A stretch of 64,000 nucleotides of DNA, from the NCBI GenBank assembly GCA_029881725.1, contig JAOUMB010000006.1:29016-93015 (forward strand), given 5' to 3'. This DNA comes from Nitrospirota bacterium. Lineage in GTDB: Bacteria; Nitrospirota; JACRHL01. Position numbers and translations under genes: made by a program. Below are positions 18,728 through 28,334 of this stretch, piece by piece. A model generated the notes under the pieces. That model made no database searches and was not told where the DNA came from. It was given only the letters and a program-made list of their open reading frames with translations. Positions within the stretch are counted from its first letter, which is position 1; the number at the start of each line of letters is the position of its first letter.

Positions 18728-19836
18728 CCCCGCCCGGCTGGATTCGGTGGGCGTGGCGCCAGCCGGGCGGTGCGGCGGAACTGCTGCTGTGGCCGCTGTC
18801 CCTGCTGGAACTGCTCTACCGCGCCGGGAGCACGGTGTCCGCCCGGCGCAAGGCGGCATCCGCCCGCTCCCTGCCGGTGCCGGTGATTTCCGTGGGCAAT
18901 CTGGCGGCGGGCGGTACCGGAAAAACGCCGTTGACCATCCATCTGGCCGAGACGCTGCACCGTCTTGGTTACCGTCCCGGCATCCTGTCCCGTGGATATG
19001 GGGGGAGCAATGAGGGGCATGGGCCGCAACTGGTGGCCGACGGGAACGGCATTCTGCTGACCCCGGCGGTGGCGGGGGACGAGCCGGTGCTGATGGCCCA
19101 GTGTCTGCCCGGAGTGCCGGTGGCCGTGTGCGCGCGTCGGATCCTGGCCGGTCAGCTGTTGCTGGAACGGGCCGGCGCCGACGTGCTGCTGCTTGACGAC
19201 GGGTTTCAGCACCGGGAGCTGATCCGGGATGCGGACGTGGTGGTGGTGGACGGGGAGATGCCGGTGGCCAACGGGCGCCTGCTGCCCCGTGGTCCCCTGC
19301 GGGAGTCGGCCGGTGCCCTGGCCCGGGCCGATCTGGTGGTGGCGCGGGTGGGGAGCGAGGTTCCCGAGCGGCTCACCACGGTTATCGGCCGTCATACGGA
19401 CGCGGCGGTGGTGGCGCTGCGGAGTGTCGCGGACGGCATTGTGGATGGGGACGGCAACCGGTTGACGCTGCCCGCCGGTTCCCCGGTGGCGGCTTTTTGC
19501 GGCATTGGAGAGCCGGAGCGGTTTCGCGCCACGCTACGGGAGATGCAATTGGACGTGCGCCATTTCGAGGCGTTTGCCGACCACGCGTGCTATCCGCCCC
19601 AGGTGGTGCAGCGGCTGGCGGCGCGGGCACAGGCGTCCGGCGTGAAGGCGGTTCTGGCCACCCGCAAGGACGGCGTGAAGGTGGCTTCCGGGTGGCCGGG
19701 TCCGGTTCCCCTGGGGCTGGTCAGCATTCGTCTCGACCCGCCGGCAGGCGCCGAGGCGGTGGGGGACGTGTGGGTTTCCCGCCTGATGGACCGGGCCGTT
19801 CAGCGCTTTCGAAACCGCACCGCTGCGGGAGCATAA
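18724..19836 (+). CDS. lpxK: Tetraacyldisaccharide 4'-kinase
   Basis: 370-aa inner-membrane kinase phosphorylating the 4' position of the lipid A disaccharide. It has an N-terminal hydrophobic anchor (ELLLWPLSLLELLYRA), P-loop GGTGKT at residues 63-68 within SVGNLAAGGTGKTP, LSRGYGG, and the Walker-B-like DVLLLDDGFQHREL. ATG 18724 overlaps waaA by four bases. It closes the lipid A block; after its stop is an inverted repeat and the methyltransferase gene. Confidence 0.96.
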   Translation: MTPPGWIRWAWRQPGGAAELLLWPLSLLELLYRAGSTVSARRKAASARSLPVPVISVGNLAAGGTGKTPLTIHLAETLHRLGYRPGILSRGYGGSNEGHGPQLVADGNGILLTPAVAGDEPVLMAQCLPGVPVAVCARRILAGQLLLERAGADVLLLDDGFQHRELIRDADVVVVDGEMPVANGRLLPRGPLRESAGALARADLVVARVGSEVPERLTTVIGRHTDAAVVALRSVADGIVDGDGNRLTLPAGSPVAAFCGIGEPERFRATLREMQLDVRHFEAFADHACYPPQVVQRLAARAQASGVKAVLATRKDGVKVASGWPGPVPLGLVSIRLDPPAGAEAVGDVWVSRLMDRAVQRFRNRTAAGA

Positions 19837-19864
19837 CGGGGGAATTCTCCGGGTGGGGGTGCGG

Positions 19865-19884
19865 TACATGGTAAAAGCCATGTA
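19865..19884. repeat. Small inverted repeat before the methyltransferase gene
   Basis: TACATGG (19865-19871) and CCATGTA (19878-19884) pair perfectly around TAAAAG. It directly precedes ATG 19887, where a ribosome site would be expected, so it may be an operator or a translation-limiting hairpin. Confidence 0.45.
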
Positions 19885-19886
19885 AA

Positions 19887-20717
19887 ATGGGGCGTTCCAA
19901 AAAATTTATAAGCGGGAGACAGCTGTTGAGCGGATTTGAAGGAATCTTGAGTGGTCCGATCCAGTGGATGCGCGACGTACGGCTCGCCAACCGGACCGGC
20001 CTGGGCGCCATCGTGGCGGGCCTGGGGCTGGCGATGGCGGCCAAGCCGAGCCCGGCCCTGTTCGGAGTTGCGGCGCTTCTGGCGCTGACCGGCGCGGTCA
20101 TTCGTTTCTGGGCCGCCGGGATCATTTCCAAGAACCGCGAACTGGCCACGGGCGGACCCTATGCCTACGTGCGCAACCCGCTTTATTCCGGCAGCTTCCT
20201 GATCATGGTGGCCTTCCTGATGCTGGTCGGGAACCCGTGGTTTGTGGTTCCGGCGGTTATCGGCACGGGGATTATCTACGTGCGTACCATCCGCTCCGAG
20301 CAGGAAATGCTCGAGAGCCTGTTTGGCGCCGCCTATCGGGATTACTGCGAGCAGGTGCCGTCCATCATCCCGTGGAAGGGGCGGGTGGAGGTAGCCGGCG
20401 CGGAGGTGACCTACTCCCTGGAGCAGAGCCTGTTCAACAAGGAATATGCGGGAACCCTGGGCGTGGTGGCGATGCTCTCGGTGTTCTATGCCTACACCCA
20501 CTGGATTCCGCAGGATGCGTTCCGCATCACCTTTGGCGTGGGCCTGACGGCGTTCGTGGTGATTCGCGCGGTGCGCGTTTCCCTGCGCAACGCCCGGGTG
20601 CGCAAGCAGATGATGGTCGAGGCCGCCCGCGCCGCCGAAGAAGCCCGCCAGCGGGGTGATGCGGAGCCCGCCGCCCGCGCCGGGTCGGAGGAAAAACCGC
20701 AGGCGCCGGTTGGCTGA
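19887..20717 (+). CDS. Isoprenylcysteine/phospholipid methyltransferase family membrane protein
   Basis: 276-aa membrane protein of the PEMT/ICMT methyltransferase superfamily. It has four to five hydrophobic segments. The SAM-binding signature GGPYAYVRNPLYSG is followed by the terminal motif RSEQEMLESLFGAAYRDYCEQVP. Its role may be lipid or other small-molecule methylation. It has an extra C-terminal half with two more membrane segments and a charged, Ala/Arg-rich tail not typical of the family. Two starts are possible: ATG 19887, which lacks a ribosome site, and TTG 19926, which has GGGAG seven to eight bases upstream. The 3' end nearly abuts the next glycosyltransferase. Confidence 0.75.
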   Translation: MGRSKKFISGRQLLSGFEGILSGPIQWMRDVRLANRTGLGAIVAGLGLAMAAKPSPALFGVAALLALTGAVIRFWAAGIISKNRELATGGPYAYVRNPLYSGSFLIMVAFLMLVGNPWFVVPAVIGTGIIYVRTIRSEQEMLESLFGAAYRDYCEQVPSIIPWKGRVEVAGAEVTYSLEQSLFNKEYAGTLGVVAMLSVFYAYTHWIPQDAFRITFGVGLTAFVVIRAVRVSLRNARVRKQMMVEAARAAEEARQRGDAEPAARAGSEEKPQAPVG

Positions 20718-20730
20718 CCCGGCCCGGCCC

Positions 20731-21834
20731 GTGAAGGACCGCCTGACCATCGTCCAACTCCTGCCGGAACTGAACGTGGGCGGGGTGGAGCAAGGGGTGG
20801 TGGATTCCTCCCGCGAATACGTGCAGCGCGGCCACCGTTCCATCGTGATTTCCAACGGCGGCCGCCGGGTGCCGGAAATCGAGGGCGATGGGGGGGAGCA
20901 CATTACGCTGCCGATCCATAAAAAGAGCCTTCTCAATGCGTTCCGCATGGTGCCGCGCCTGGCCGCCGTGCTGCGGGATGTGGATGCCGACGTGGTGCAC
21001 GCCCGCTCCCGGGTGCCCGCCTGGATCGGTTTTTTTGCCGCCCGGCGTGCCGGGGTGCCGTTCGTGACCACGGTGCACGGCTGCTATACCCACCCCTGGT
21101 ATTCCCAGGTGATGGTCAAGGGGGAGCGGGTAATCGCCATCAGCCAGATGGTTGCCGACTACGCGGTACGCTCCCTGGGAGCGGATCGCCGACGCCTGCG
21201 CCTCGTGTACCGCGGGCTGTCGCGGGAACGGTATCCCTATGGGTTCAAACCGGATCCGCAATGGCTGGAGGCGTGGTACCGGGACTATCCCGACACCCGG
21301 GGCCGTTTTGTGGTCACCCTGCCGGCGCGCCTGACCCGGTGGAAGGGGCAACTGGATTTTCTGACCGTCATGGAGCACCTGATCCGCGCCGGGGTTCCCG
21401 CCGTGGGGCTGATCGTGGGCGGGCCACACCCCCGGCGCACTGCCTTCCGGGACGAAGTCGCCGGAGAGATCGTCCGGCGCGGCCTCGACAAGCAGGTGTT
21501 CATGACCGGAAACCGCACCGACGTGCGGGAGATCATGGCCATTTCAAACGTGGTGCTGTCCCTGTCCACCGATCCGGAGGCGTTCGGACGCACCAACGTC
21601 GAGGCCGCCTCGCTGGGCATTCCGGTGGCCGGGTACGGCCACGGCGGGGTGGGGGAGACCCTGGCCCACCTGTTGCCCGAGGGGAGTGTGCCGCTGGGCG
21701 ACACCCAGGGCATCGCCGACCGGTTGGTCGAATGGTCCCGGACGCCGCCGGTGGTGGCGCGGGAACATCCGTTCACGCTGGAAAACATGGTGGAGCACAC
21801 CCTGGCCGTTTACCGCGAGGTGGTGCGTGGCTGA
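20731..21834 (+). CDS. Glycosyltransferase family 4 (GT-B)
   Basis: 367-aa GT4 protein. The N-terminal domain opens LTIVQLLPELNVGGVEQGV (acceptor-side glycine loop) and continues with VVHARSRVPAWIG and TTVHGCYT. The C-terminal domain has LPARLTRWKGQLDFL, LIVGGP, and the donor motif STDPEAFGRTNVEAASLGIPV containing the EX7E glutamates. GTG 20731 is my start; TTG 20710 overlaps the previous gene and is equally possible. The 3' end overlaps the fused glycosyltransferase by eight bases. Context points to LPS core or O-antigen assembly. Confidence 0.85.
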   Translation: MKDRLTIVQLLPELNVGGVEQGVVDSSREYVQRGHRSIVISNGGRRVPEIEGDGGEHITLPIHKKSLLNAFRMVPRLAAVLRDVDADVVHARSRVPAWIGFFAARRAGVPFVTTVHGCYTHPWYSQVMVKGERVIAISQMVADYAVRSLGADRRRLRLVYRGLSRERYPYGFKPDPQWLEAWYRDYPDTRGRFVVTLPARLTRWKGQLDFLTVMEHLIRAGVPAVGLIVGGPHPRRTAFRDEVAGEIVRRGLDKQVFMTGNRTDVREIMAISNVVLSLSTDPEAFGRTNVEAASLGIPVAGYGHGGVGETLAHLLPEGSVPLGDTQGIADRLVEWSRTPPVVAREHPFTLENMVEHTLAVYREVVRG

Positions 21835-23653
21835 ACGGCTTCCGATCTCCGTTTTCATCATTGCCCTGAACGAGGCGGACCGCATCCCGCTCACCATCCG
21901 CAGCGTGTGCGACTGGGTGGACGAGGTCATCGTGATCGACTCCGGCAGCACGGACGATACGGTGCAGGTGGCGGAACAGCTCGGGGCCCGCGTGGTGCAC
22001 AATGATTGGCGGGGGTACGGCCCGCAAAAGGTGTTCGGCGAGTCCCTGTGCAAACACGACTGGGTGCTGAACCTGGACGCGGACGAGGAGGTGACCGACA
22101 CCCTGGCCGGGCAGATCCGCTCGGCCGTAACCGGTCCCCTCGCGTACACCGCCTACCGGCTGGCGATTCTGCCGGTGCACGCCTTCCAGGACCGGGGGCA
22201 TCCGTGGACCGTCAACAACCGCCCCGTGCGCCTGTACCGCAAGAGCAAGGCCGGATTCAAGGACAGCACCGTGCACGATTCGGTGGTGGTGCACGAAGGG
22301 CCCGTGGGTCGGCTGTCCGGCATGGTGAATCACCGCTCGTTCCGCTCCCTGGAACACCACGTGGAGAAGGTGAACAGCTATTCCAGCGCCCAGGCGGACG
22401 ACCTGTTCCGCAAGGGCCGCAACCCCATGCGCCTGGAACTGGCGCTGGTGCCGGTGCTGGCATTCGTCAAGCAGTACCTCCTGCGGCGGGAATTTGTTAA
22501 CGGCATCGACGGCGTCATGGTCAGCTACATGTATGCCTTTCAGCGCTTCATCCGGCTGGCCAAAGCACGCGAGCGCTTTCAGGTGGCCAGGCGCAACCCG
22601 GGTAAAACGGTGCTGTGGTGGGGACGGTTCGACCCGGACTATTCCCGCAACCGCATCCTGCGCCAGCGGTTTGAGGAACTCGGGTGGCGGGTGGTCGATT
22701 TCCGCCCCCGCTTCGGGGCGCTGGGGGACGTGGAGGCAATGGCCCGGCGCCTGAAGGCTCCGGATCTGGTGTGGGTGCCCTGTTTCCGTCAACGGGACAT
22801 GGGTGCGGCCACGCGCTGGGCGCGGAGCCGGGGGGTTCCGCTGGTATTCGACCCGTTGATCAGCGCCTATGACAAGCAGGTGTCCGAACGCGCCAAATTC
22901 TCCGCCAGCAGCCTGCGCGGCAAGCGCCTGCTGGCACGGGAGGGGCGGCAGTTCAGGGCCGGGGACGTACTGGTGGCCGATACCGCCGCCCACGCGGATT
23001 ACTTTGCCTCCACCTTCGGCGTGCCGAGCGAACGGCTGGCGGTGATTCCGGTGGGGGCCGAAGAGCCGTTGTTTCATTCGGTCCCGCTCCAGCCCAAGGG
23101 GGCGGAGCCGCTGGAGGTTTTGTTCTACGGCAGTTTTATCGGCCTGCACGGTCCGGAGTGGATCGTCGAGGCCGCCCGCATCTACGAAGGGCCCCCGGTA
23201 ATCTGGACGCTGCTCGGCGCCGGGCCGCAAGTGGCGGAGTGCAAGCGGCGGGCGGCAACGGTTCCCACCGTGCGCTTCGAGCCATGGGATCCGTATACGC
23301 ACCGTCCGGTGCGTGTGCATCAGGCGGACATCCTGCTTGGCGTGTTCGGCACCGGACCCAAGGCGGGGCGGGTGATTCCCAACAAGGTCTATCAATCGCT
23401 GGCGTGTGGCCGCCCGGTGATCACCCGGCATTCAGCCGCATATCCGGAACCGTTGCTGGATGGCACCGGAGGCATGGCCTTCGTGCCGCCGGGAGACCCC
23501 AAGGCACTGGCGCGGGCAGTGGCGGAATGGGCCGCGCAACCGGACCGGTTGGCAGAGATGGGCGTGGCCGCCCGCGCAACCTACGATCGGTATTTCTCCA
23601 ATCGCGCCGTGGGCGATGCCCTGGCGGAGGTGCTGGCCCGGGTGAGCGCTTGA
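21827..23653 (+). CDS. GT2-GT4 fused glycosyltransferase (WaaE-like plus GT-B)
   Basis: 608-aa two-domain protein. Residues 1 to about 255 are a GT2 domain very like the WaaE/KdtX LPS core beta-glucosyltransferases (SVFIIALNEADRIP, VIVIDSGSTDDT, NLDADEEVTDTLA, VRLYRKSKAGFKDSTVHDSV). Residues about 261-608 are a GT-B glycosyltransferase (VLWWGRFDPDYSRNRIL, VLFYGSFIGLHGP, FGTGPKAGRVIPNKVYQSLA). Start GTG 21827 lies in the end of the previous gene. The two domains would add consecutive sugars or one could be structural. The second half is paralogous to the glycosyltransferase at 2478-3629. Confidence 0.85.
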   Translation: MAERLPISVFIIALNEADRIPLTIRSVCDWVDEVIVIDSGSTDDTVQVAEQLGARVVHNDWRGYGPQKVFGESLCKHDWVLNLDADEEVTDTLAGQIRSAVTGPLAYTAYRLAILPVHAFQDRGHPWTVNNRPVRLYRKSKAGFKDSTVHDSVVVHEGPVGRLSGMVNHRSFRSLEHHVEKVNSYSSAQADDLFRKGRNPMRLELALVPVLAFVKQYLLRREFVNGIDGVMVSYMYAFQRFIRLAKARERFQVARRNPGKTVLWWGRFDPDYSRNRILRQRFEELGWRVVDFRPRFGALGDVEAMARRLKAPDLVWVPCFRQRDMGAATRWARSRGVPLVFDPLISAYDKQVSERAKFSASSLRGKRLLAREGRQFRAGDVLVADTAAHADYFASTFGVPSERLAVIPVGAEEPLFHSVPLQPKGAEPLEVLFYGSFIGLHGPEWIVEAARIYEGPPVIWTLLGAGPQVAECKRRAATVPTVRFEPWDPYTHRPVRVHQADILLGVFGTGPKAGRVIPNKVYQSLACGRPVITRHSAAYPEPLLDGTGGMAFVPPGDPKALARAVAEWAAQPDRLAEMGVAARATYDRYFSNRAVGDALAEVLARVSA

Positions 23654-23707
23654 CGTTTCCGGCGATCGGGATGTGGTAACATTTTCGCCTAATCTCGAGG
23701 GGTGAGC

Positions 23708-24475
23708 ATGAAAGCAGTCATTCTGGCCGGCGGTCTGGGTACCCGGTTGGCCGAGGAAACCGAAACCCGCCCCAAGCCGATGGTCGAGGTCGGCGGCAAA
23801 CCCATCCTGTGGCACATCATGAACATCTATGCGGCACACGGTGTCACCGAGTTCATCATCTGCCTGGGTTACAAGGGGTATGTCATCAAGGAGTATTTTG
23901 CCAATTACTTCCTGCACATGTCGGACGTGACCTTCGACCTGTCCGACAACTCCATGGAAGTGCATGAGAATTACTCCCCGCCGTGGAAGGTGACACTGGT
24001 GGACACCGGTGCCGAATCCATGACCGGAGGCCGTCTGCGCCGGGTCCGGCGATATCTGGGTGACGAGGACTTCTGTTTCACCTACGGCGACGGCGTGGCC
24101 GACGTGAATATTGGCGCCGCCATCGATTTTCATCGCGCGCAGGGGCGTCTGGCGACCGTCACCGCCGCCCAGCCGCCCGGCCGCTTCGGGGTGTTGCAGA
24201 CCGAGGGGGACGCAATCGTCGGGTTTCAGGAAAAGCCCCAGGGGGAAAGCGGTTGGGTAAACGCCGGGTTCTTTGTGCTGTCTCCCCGGGTGATCGACTA
24301 CATTGAAGGGGATGCCACCATCTGGGAGCGTGAACCGATGGAACGTCTGGCCAAGGACGGACAGTTGTCCGCCTTCCGCCACAACGGGTTCTGGCAGCCG
24401 ATGGACACCCTGCGCGACAAACAGTTGTTGGAACACCTGTGGGAAACCGGGAAAGCACCGTGGAAGGTATGGTGA
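23708..24475 (+). CDS. rfbF: Glucose-1-phosphate cytidylyltransferase
   Basis: 255-aa nucleotidyltransferase making CDP-glucose, the entry to CDP-deoxy sugars. The signature [16 protein letters not shown] with [17 protein letters not shown] is the CTP-binding loop and catalytic lysine; [11 protein letters not shown] holds the metal-binding Asp, and [11 protein letters not shown] is the product site. The [16 protein letters not shown] segment is specific to cytidylyltransferases rather than RmlA. ATG 23708 follows GAGGGG at good spacing. rfbG begins within its last codons. Confidence 0.95.
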   Translation: MKAVILAGGLGTRLAEETETRPKPMVEVGGKPILWHIMNIYAAHGVTEFIICLGYKGYVIKEYFANYFLHMSDVTFDLSDNSMEVHENYSPPWKVTLVDTGAESMTGGRLRRVRRYLGDEDFCFTYGDGVADVNIGAAIDFHRAQGRLATVTAAQPPGRFGVLQTEGDAIVGFQEKPQGESGWVNAGFFVLSPRVIDYIEGDATIWEREPMERLAKDGQLSAFRHNGFWQPMDTLRDKQLLEHLWETGKAPWKVW

Positions 24476-25539
24476 TCGACACCGCGTTCTGGACCGGAAA
24501 GCGGGTGCTGGTGACCGGCCACACCGGCTTCAAGGGGGCGTGGCTGAGCCTGTGGCTGACGGAAATGGGCGCCGTGGTGTCCGGTTATGCGCTGGACCCG
24601 CCCACCACGCCAAACCTGTTCACCCACCTGCGGCTGGACAAGCGCGTTGCCTCGGTGATCGGCGACCTGCGGGACCCGGCCCATGTGCGCCGGGCGGTGG
24701 CGGAACACCGCCCCGACGTGGTGTTCCATCTGGCCGCGCAGCCGCTGGTGCGCGAATCCTATCGGGACCCGGTGGGAACCTATGCCACCAACGTCATGGG
24801 GCTGGTGCACCTGTTCGAAGCGTTGCGAGAGACGGCGACGGCGCGGGTGATGGTCAACGTCACCAGCGACAAGTGCTACGAAAACCGCGAGTGGGTGTGG
24901 GGCTATCGCGAAACCGACGCCATGGGCGGCTATGACCCGTACAGCAGCAGCAAGGGGTGCGCGGAACTGGTTACCGCCGCCTACCGCCGTTCCTTTTTTC
25001 AGGATGGTGGGATGACCCTGGCCTCGGCACGGGCCGGCAATGTGATCGGCGGTGGCGACTGGGCGGACGACCGCCTGGTGCCGGACGCCATCCGGGCCTT
25101 TGGCGCCGCCAGGCCGCTTCGGATTCGCAACCCCCACGCGGTGCGCCCGTGGCAGCACGTGCTCGACCCCTTGAACGGCTACATGATGCTGGCCCGCCGG
25201 TTGTGGGACGATCCGGGGTGCGCCGAGGGGTGGAATTTTGGTCCCCCCGCCGAAGACGCCCGCAACGTGGCCTGGGTGGTGGACCGCCTTTGCAGTGCCT
25301 GGGGGGAGGGAGCCGCATGGGAACGGGATGGCGACGACCATCCCCACGAGGCGTCCCTGTTGTCGCTGGATTGCGCCAAGGCCCGCAACGGCCTTGGGTG
25401 GCATCCGGTCTGGCACACGGAGCAGGCCCTGGAGGAGACCATTCGTTGGTACCGCGCCGCGTCCGATGGGGAGTCCATGGTCGATTTCAGCCTGCAACAG
25501 ATCACCCGTTTTTCCACCCAGGCGGCTTCCGCCGCGTAA
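24469..25539 (+). CDS. rfbG: CDP-glucose 4,6-dehydratase
   Basis: 356-aa extended short-chain dehydrogenase converting CDP-glucose to CDP-4-keto-6-deoxyglucose. NAD-binding loop [12 protein letters not shown] (the FKGAW variant is typical of RfbG), [15 protein letters not shown], the catalytic Tyr and Lys in [14 protein letters not shown], and [19 protein letters not shown] are all visible. ATG 24469 overlaps rfbF; GTG 24472 is a near alternative. It is followed by rfbH 13 bases later. Confidence 0.95.
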   Translation: MVIDTAFWTGKRVLVTGHTGFKGAWLSLWLTEMGAVVSGYALDPPTTPNLFTHLRLDKRVASVIGDLRDPAHVRRAVAEHRPDVVFHLAAQPLVRESYRDPVGTYATNVMGLVHLFEALRETATARVMVNVTSDKCYENREWVWGYRETDAMGGYDPYSSSKGCAELVTAAYRRSFFQDGGMTLASARAGNVIGGGDWADDRLVPDAIRAFGAARPLRIRNPHAVRPWQHVLDPLNGYMMLARRLWDDPGCAEGWNFGPPAEDARNVAWVVDRLCSAWGEGAAWERDGDDHPHEASLLSLDCAKARNGLGWHPVWHTEQALEETIRWYRAASDGESMVDFSLQQITRFSTQAASAA

Positions 25540-25552
25540 CCCGTTGAGACCC

Positions 25553-26875
25553 ATGTTGAGCCCCGAACAGGACGCCGCCCTGCGCAAGGAAATTCTGGAT
25601 CTGGTGGCGCGGTATGCGCAGCAGGCCCACGGACCGAAGGCGTTTACCGCCGGAGAGAGCATGGTGCCGCCCTCCGGAAAGGTTTACGGTGCGGAGGAAA
25701 TGACCGCACTGGTGGACGCGTCGCTGGACTTCTGGCTCACCACGGGCCGCTATAACGACCGGTTTGAATCGCAGTTGGCCACCTTTCTGGGGGTCCGTTA
25801 TGCATTGACGGTCAATTCCGGGTCATCCGCCAACCTGCTGGCGGTGGCGGCGCTCAATTCACCGCTCCTCGGTGACCGGGCGCTTAAGCCGGGCGATGAG
25901 GTGATTACCGCCGCCGCCGGGTTCCCCACCACCCTCAATCCGCTCATCCAGCACGGGCAGGTGCCGGTGTTCGTGGATGTGGACCTGGCCACCTGCAACG
26001 CCACGGCCGCCGCGGTGCGCCAGGCGGTGAGCCCGCGTACCCGGGGCATCATGCTGGCGCACACCCTGGGCAACCCGTTCGATATTGCCGGAATCATGGA
26101 AATCGCCCGCGAGCACGACCTGTGGGTGGTCGAGGATTGCTGTGACGCGCTGGGGGCCACCTTTGGCGGGCAGAAGGTGGGTACCTTCGGCCACATCGGC
26201 ACGCTCAGCTTCTATCCGGCGCACCATATCACCATGGGCGAGGGCGGAGCCGTGTTCACTCGCGAGGCCCCGCTCAAGCGGGAACTGGAGTCCATTCGCG
26301 ATTGGGGGCGCCACTGTTATTGCCCGCCGGGCAAGGACAACACCTGTGGCAAGCGCTACGACTGGAAACTGGGCGGGCTGCCCGAGGGATACGACCACAA
26401 GTACATCTATTCCAACCTGGGCTACAACCTGAAGATTTCCGACATGCAGGCCGCGGTGGGGGTGGCGCAGATGGATCGCCTGGACGGCTTCATCCGGCGC
26501 CGCAACGAGAATTTTGCCTATCTGCACGAACGCCTGACGCCGCTCTCCGACCGGCTGATCCTTCCCCGCGCCACGCCGGGCAGCGAGCCGTCCTGGTTCG
26601 GCTTCCCCATTACCCTGGATGGCGATGCACGCGGTACCCGCACCGATCTGTTGCGCTTTCTGGACGGGCGCAAGGTGGGGACGCGCCTGCTGTTCGCCGG
26701 AAACCTGACCCGGCAACCGTACATGCAGGGGCGTGAATTCCGGGTTTCCGGAGAGCTGACCAACACCGACCGGATCATGCACGACACTTTCTGGGTGGGG
26801 ATCTACCCCGGTTTGGACAAGTCCATGCTCGATTACACGGCGGACTCCATCGCGGCCTTTTACGGGGGCGCCTGA
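25553..26875 (+). CDS. rfbH: CDP-4-keto-6-deoxyglucose 3-dehydrase (E1, RfbH family)
   Basis: 440-aa PMP-dependent, iron-sulfur dehydrase that removes the C3 hydroxyl to begin 3,6-dideoxyhexose synthesis. The aspartate-aminotransferase fold is seen in [15 protein letters not shown] and [11 protein letters not shown]. The PLP lysine is replaced by histidine (His224 in [13 protein letters not shown]), the hallmark of E1. Cluster cysteines follow in [18 protein letters not shown]. Start ATG 25553 ([14 protein letters not shown]). Its reductase partner E3 (DdhD/AscD) is not in this window. Confidence 0.95.
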   Translation: MLSPEQDAALRKEILDLVARYAQQAHGPKAFTAGESMVPPSGKVYGAEEMTALVDASLDFWLTTGRYNDRFESQLATFLGVRYALTVNSGSSANLLAVAALNSPLLGDRALKPGDEVITAAAGFPTTLNPLIQHGQVPVFVDVDLATCNATAAAVRQAVSPRTRGIMLAHTLGNPFDIAGIMEIAREHDLWVVEDCCDALGATFGGQKVGTFGHIGTLSFYPAHHITMGEGGAVFTREAPLKRELESIRDWGRHCYCPPGKDNTCGKRYDWKLGGLPEGYDHKYIYSNLGYNLKISDMQAAVGVAQMDRLDGFIRRRNENFAYLHERLTPLSDRLILPRATPGSEPSWFGFPITLDGDARGTRTDLLRFLDGRKVGTRLLFAGNLTRQPYMQGREFRVSGELTNTDRIMHDTFWVGIYPGLDKSMLDYTADSIAAFYGGA

Positions 26876-27423
26876 TGGAGGTGCGTTCCACCGCCATTCC
26901 CGGTTGCCGGGAGTTGCAGCCCGTGGTGCGCGGCGATGCGCGGGGCCGCTTTATAAAAGTCTTTCACCGGGATGATTTTATAACGCATGGAATGAGCGGC
27001 GATTTTGCCGAGGCGTATTACTCGGTGTCGGAGCGCGGCGTGGTGCGCGGGCTGCATTTTATGCTGCCGCCCCAGGATCAGGACAAGCTGGTCTACTGCA
27101 CCTCCGGAACCGTTCTGGACGCGGTGGTCGATCTGCGGCGTGGGTCACCTGCCTTCGGCAAATTTGAAACGTTCGACCTGTCCGCGGAGCGCGCCAACAT
27201 GGTTTACATCCCCAAGGGGTGTGCTCACGGCTTTTGTGTCACATCGGCGCAAGCCACCATGGCCTACCACGTGACCACGGTCTATTCGGCGGAGCACGAC
27301 GCGGGCATCCTGTGGAACTCCGCCGGGATTCCCTGGCCCACCGATGCACCGTTGTTGTCCCCGCGGGACCGGGAATTCCCCACGCTGGATGCTTTCGACT
27401 CACCCTTTGTGTTCGAGGGGTGA
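26875..27423 (+). CDS. dTDP/CDP-4-keto-6-deoxyhexose 3,5-epimerase-like protein (RfbC family)
   Basis: 182-aa cupin-fold epimerase. The GVVRGLHFMLPP motif holds the catalytic base histidine, DAVVDLRRGSPAFGKF follows, and IPKGCAHGFCV is the second family signature. ATG 26875 overlaps the rfbH stop by one base. In this operon the substrate is likely a CDP-linked 4-keto sugar, as for AscE in ascarylose synthesis, rather than dTDP-4-keto-rhamnose, because rmlA and rmlB are absent here. That is inference from context. Confidence 0.85.
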   Translation: MEVRSTAIPGCRELQPVVRGDARGRFIKVFHRDDFITHGMSGDFAEAYYSVSERGVVRGLHFMLPPQDQDKLVYCTSGTVLDAVVDLRRGSPAFGKFETFDLSAERANMVYIPKGCAHGFCVTSAQATMAYHVTTVYSAEHDAGILWNSAGIPWPTDAPLLSPRDREFPTLDAFDSPFVFEG

Positions 27424-28334
27424 TGGCGGTGGGCGAGCCTCGCCGTTTTCTGATTACCGGCGCGACCGGCTTTGTCGGCTCCCGCCTGACCCGGCGGCTG
27501 GTGGCGGACGGGCACGACTGCCACGTGGTGGTGCGGCCCGACTCGGCACTGGATGAACTGTCCCCGGTGCGGGACCGCCTGACCGTGCACGTGCACGACG
27601 GCACCACCGGCGGCATGTCTCAATTGATGGAGGCGGCGGCGCCGGAGGTGGTGTTCCATTTGGCCGCGTATTTCGTGGCCGAACACCGGTCGGACGACAT
27701 CGACCGGCTGATCGAGGCCAATCTCCGCTTTGGCGCCCAGTTGGTGGATGCGCTGTGCGCGCGGGAGCGGCCGCTGCTGGTGAATACCGGCACCTCCTGG
27801 CAGCACTTTCATATGGCGGCATACCGCCCGGTATCGCTGTATGCGGCCACCAAACAGGCGTTCGAGGACCTGCTCGCCTATTACGCCGACGCGACCCGGT
27901 TGCAGGTGATCACGCTCAAACTGTTCGATACCTACGGCCCTGGCGATCCCCGTAAAAAGCTGCTGTTCGCCTTGGCGAATGCGGCACAGAGTGGTGAACA
28001 AATGGCGCTTTCCGGCGGTGAGCAGCACATCGATATGGTGCATGTGGACGACGCCGTTGAGGCGTTTGTGCTGGCGGGACAACGCCTGCTGGCAGGGGAG
28101 GTGACCGAACCGGAAAGCTACGCGGTGTCGTCCGGGACGGCCCCGACACTGCGGGAACTGGTCGCCCTGTTCGAGCGGGCGTCCGGGGGGCGGTTGAATG
28201 TGGCGTGGGGGGCCAGAGCGTACCGTGCCCGCGAGGTGATGCACCCCTGGCGGGGAGGAACCCCGGTGCCGGGGTGGGCGCCGAAGGTGGGGCTGGAGCA
28301 AGGGCTTCGTGATATGGTGACGGCCAATGGCTGA
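27423..28334 (+). CDS. NAD-dependent epimerase/dehydratase or 4-ketoreductase
   Basis: 303-aa extended SDR protein. NAD(P)-binding RFLITGATGFVGSRL, then VVFHLAAYFVAEH, a catalytic YAATK (Tyr and Lys) preceded by a Thr-Ser-rich strand, and KLFDTYGPGDPRKK. Start ATG 27423 overlaps the previous stop by one base. In a CDP-deoxyhexose operon it most likely performs the final C4 reduction or epimerisation (RfbJ, RfbS or AscF role). The sequence alone does not fix which stereoisomer is made. The end overlaps the next glycosyltransferase by eight bases. Confidence 0.8.
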   Translation: MAVGEPRRFLITGATGFVGSRLTRRLVADGHDCHVVVRPDSALDELSPVRDRLTVHVHDGTTGGMSQLMEAAAPEVVFHLAAYFVAEHRSDDIDRLIEANLRFGAQLVDALCARERPLLVNTGTSWQHFHMAAYRPVSLYAATKQAFEDLLAYYADATRLQVITLKLFDTYGPGDPRKKLLFALANAAQSGEQMALSGGEQHIDMVHVDDAVEAFVLAGQRLLAGEVTEPESYAVSSGTAPTLRELVALFERASGGRLNVAWGARAYRAREVMHPWRGGTPVPGWAPKVGLEQGLRDMVTANG

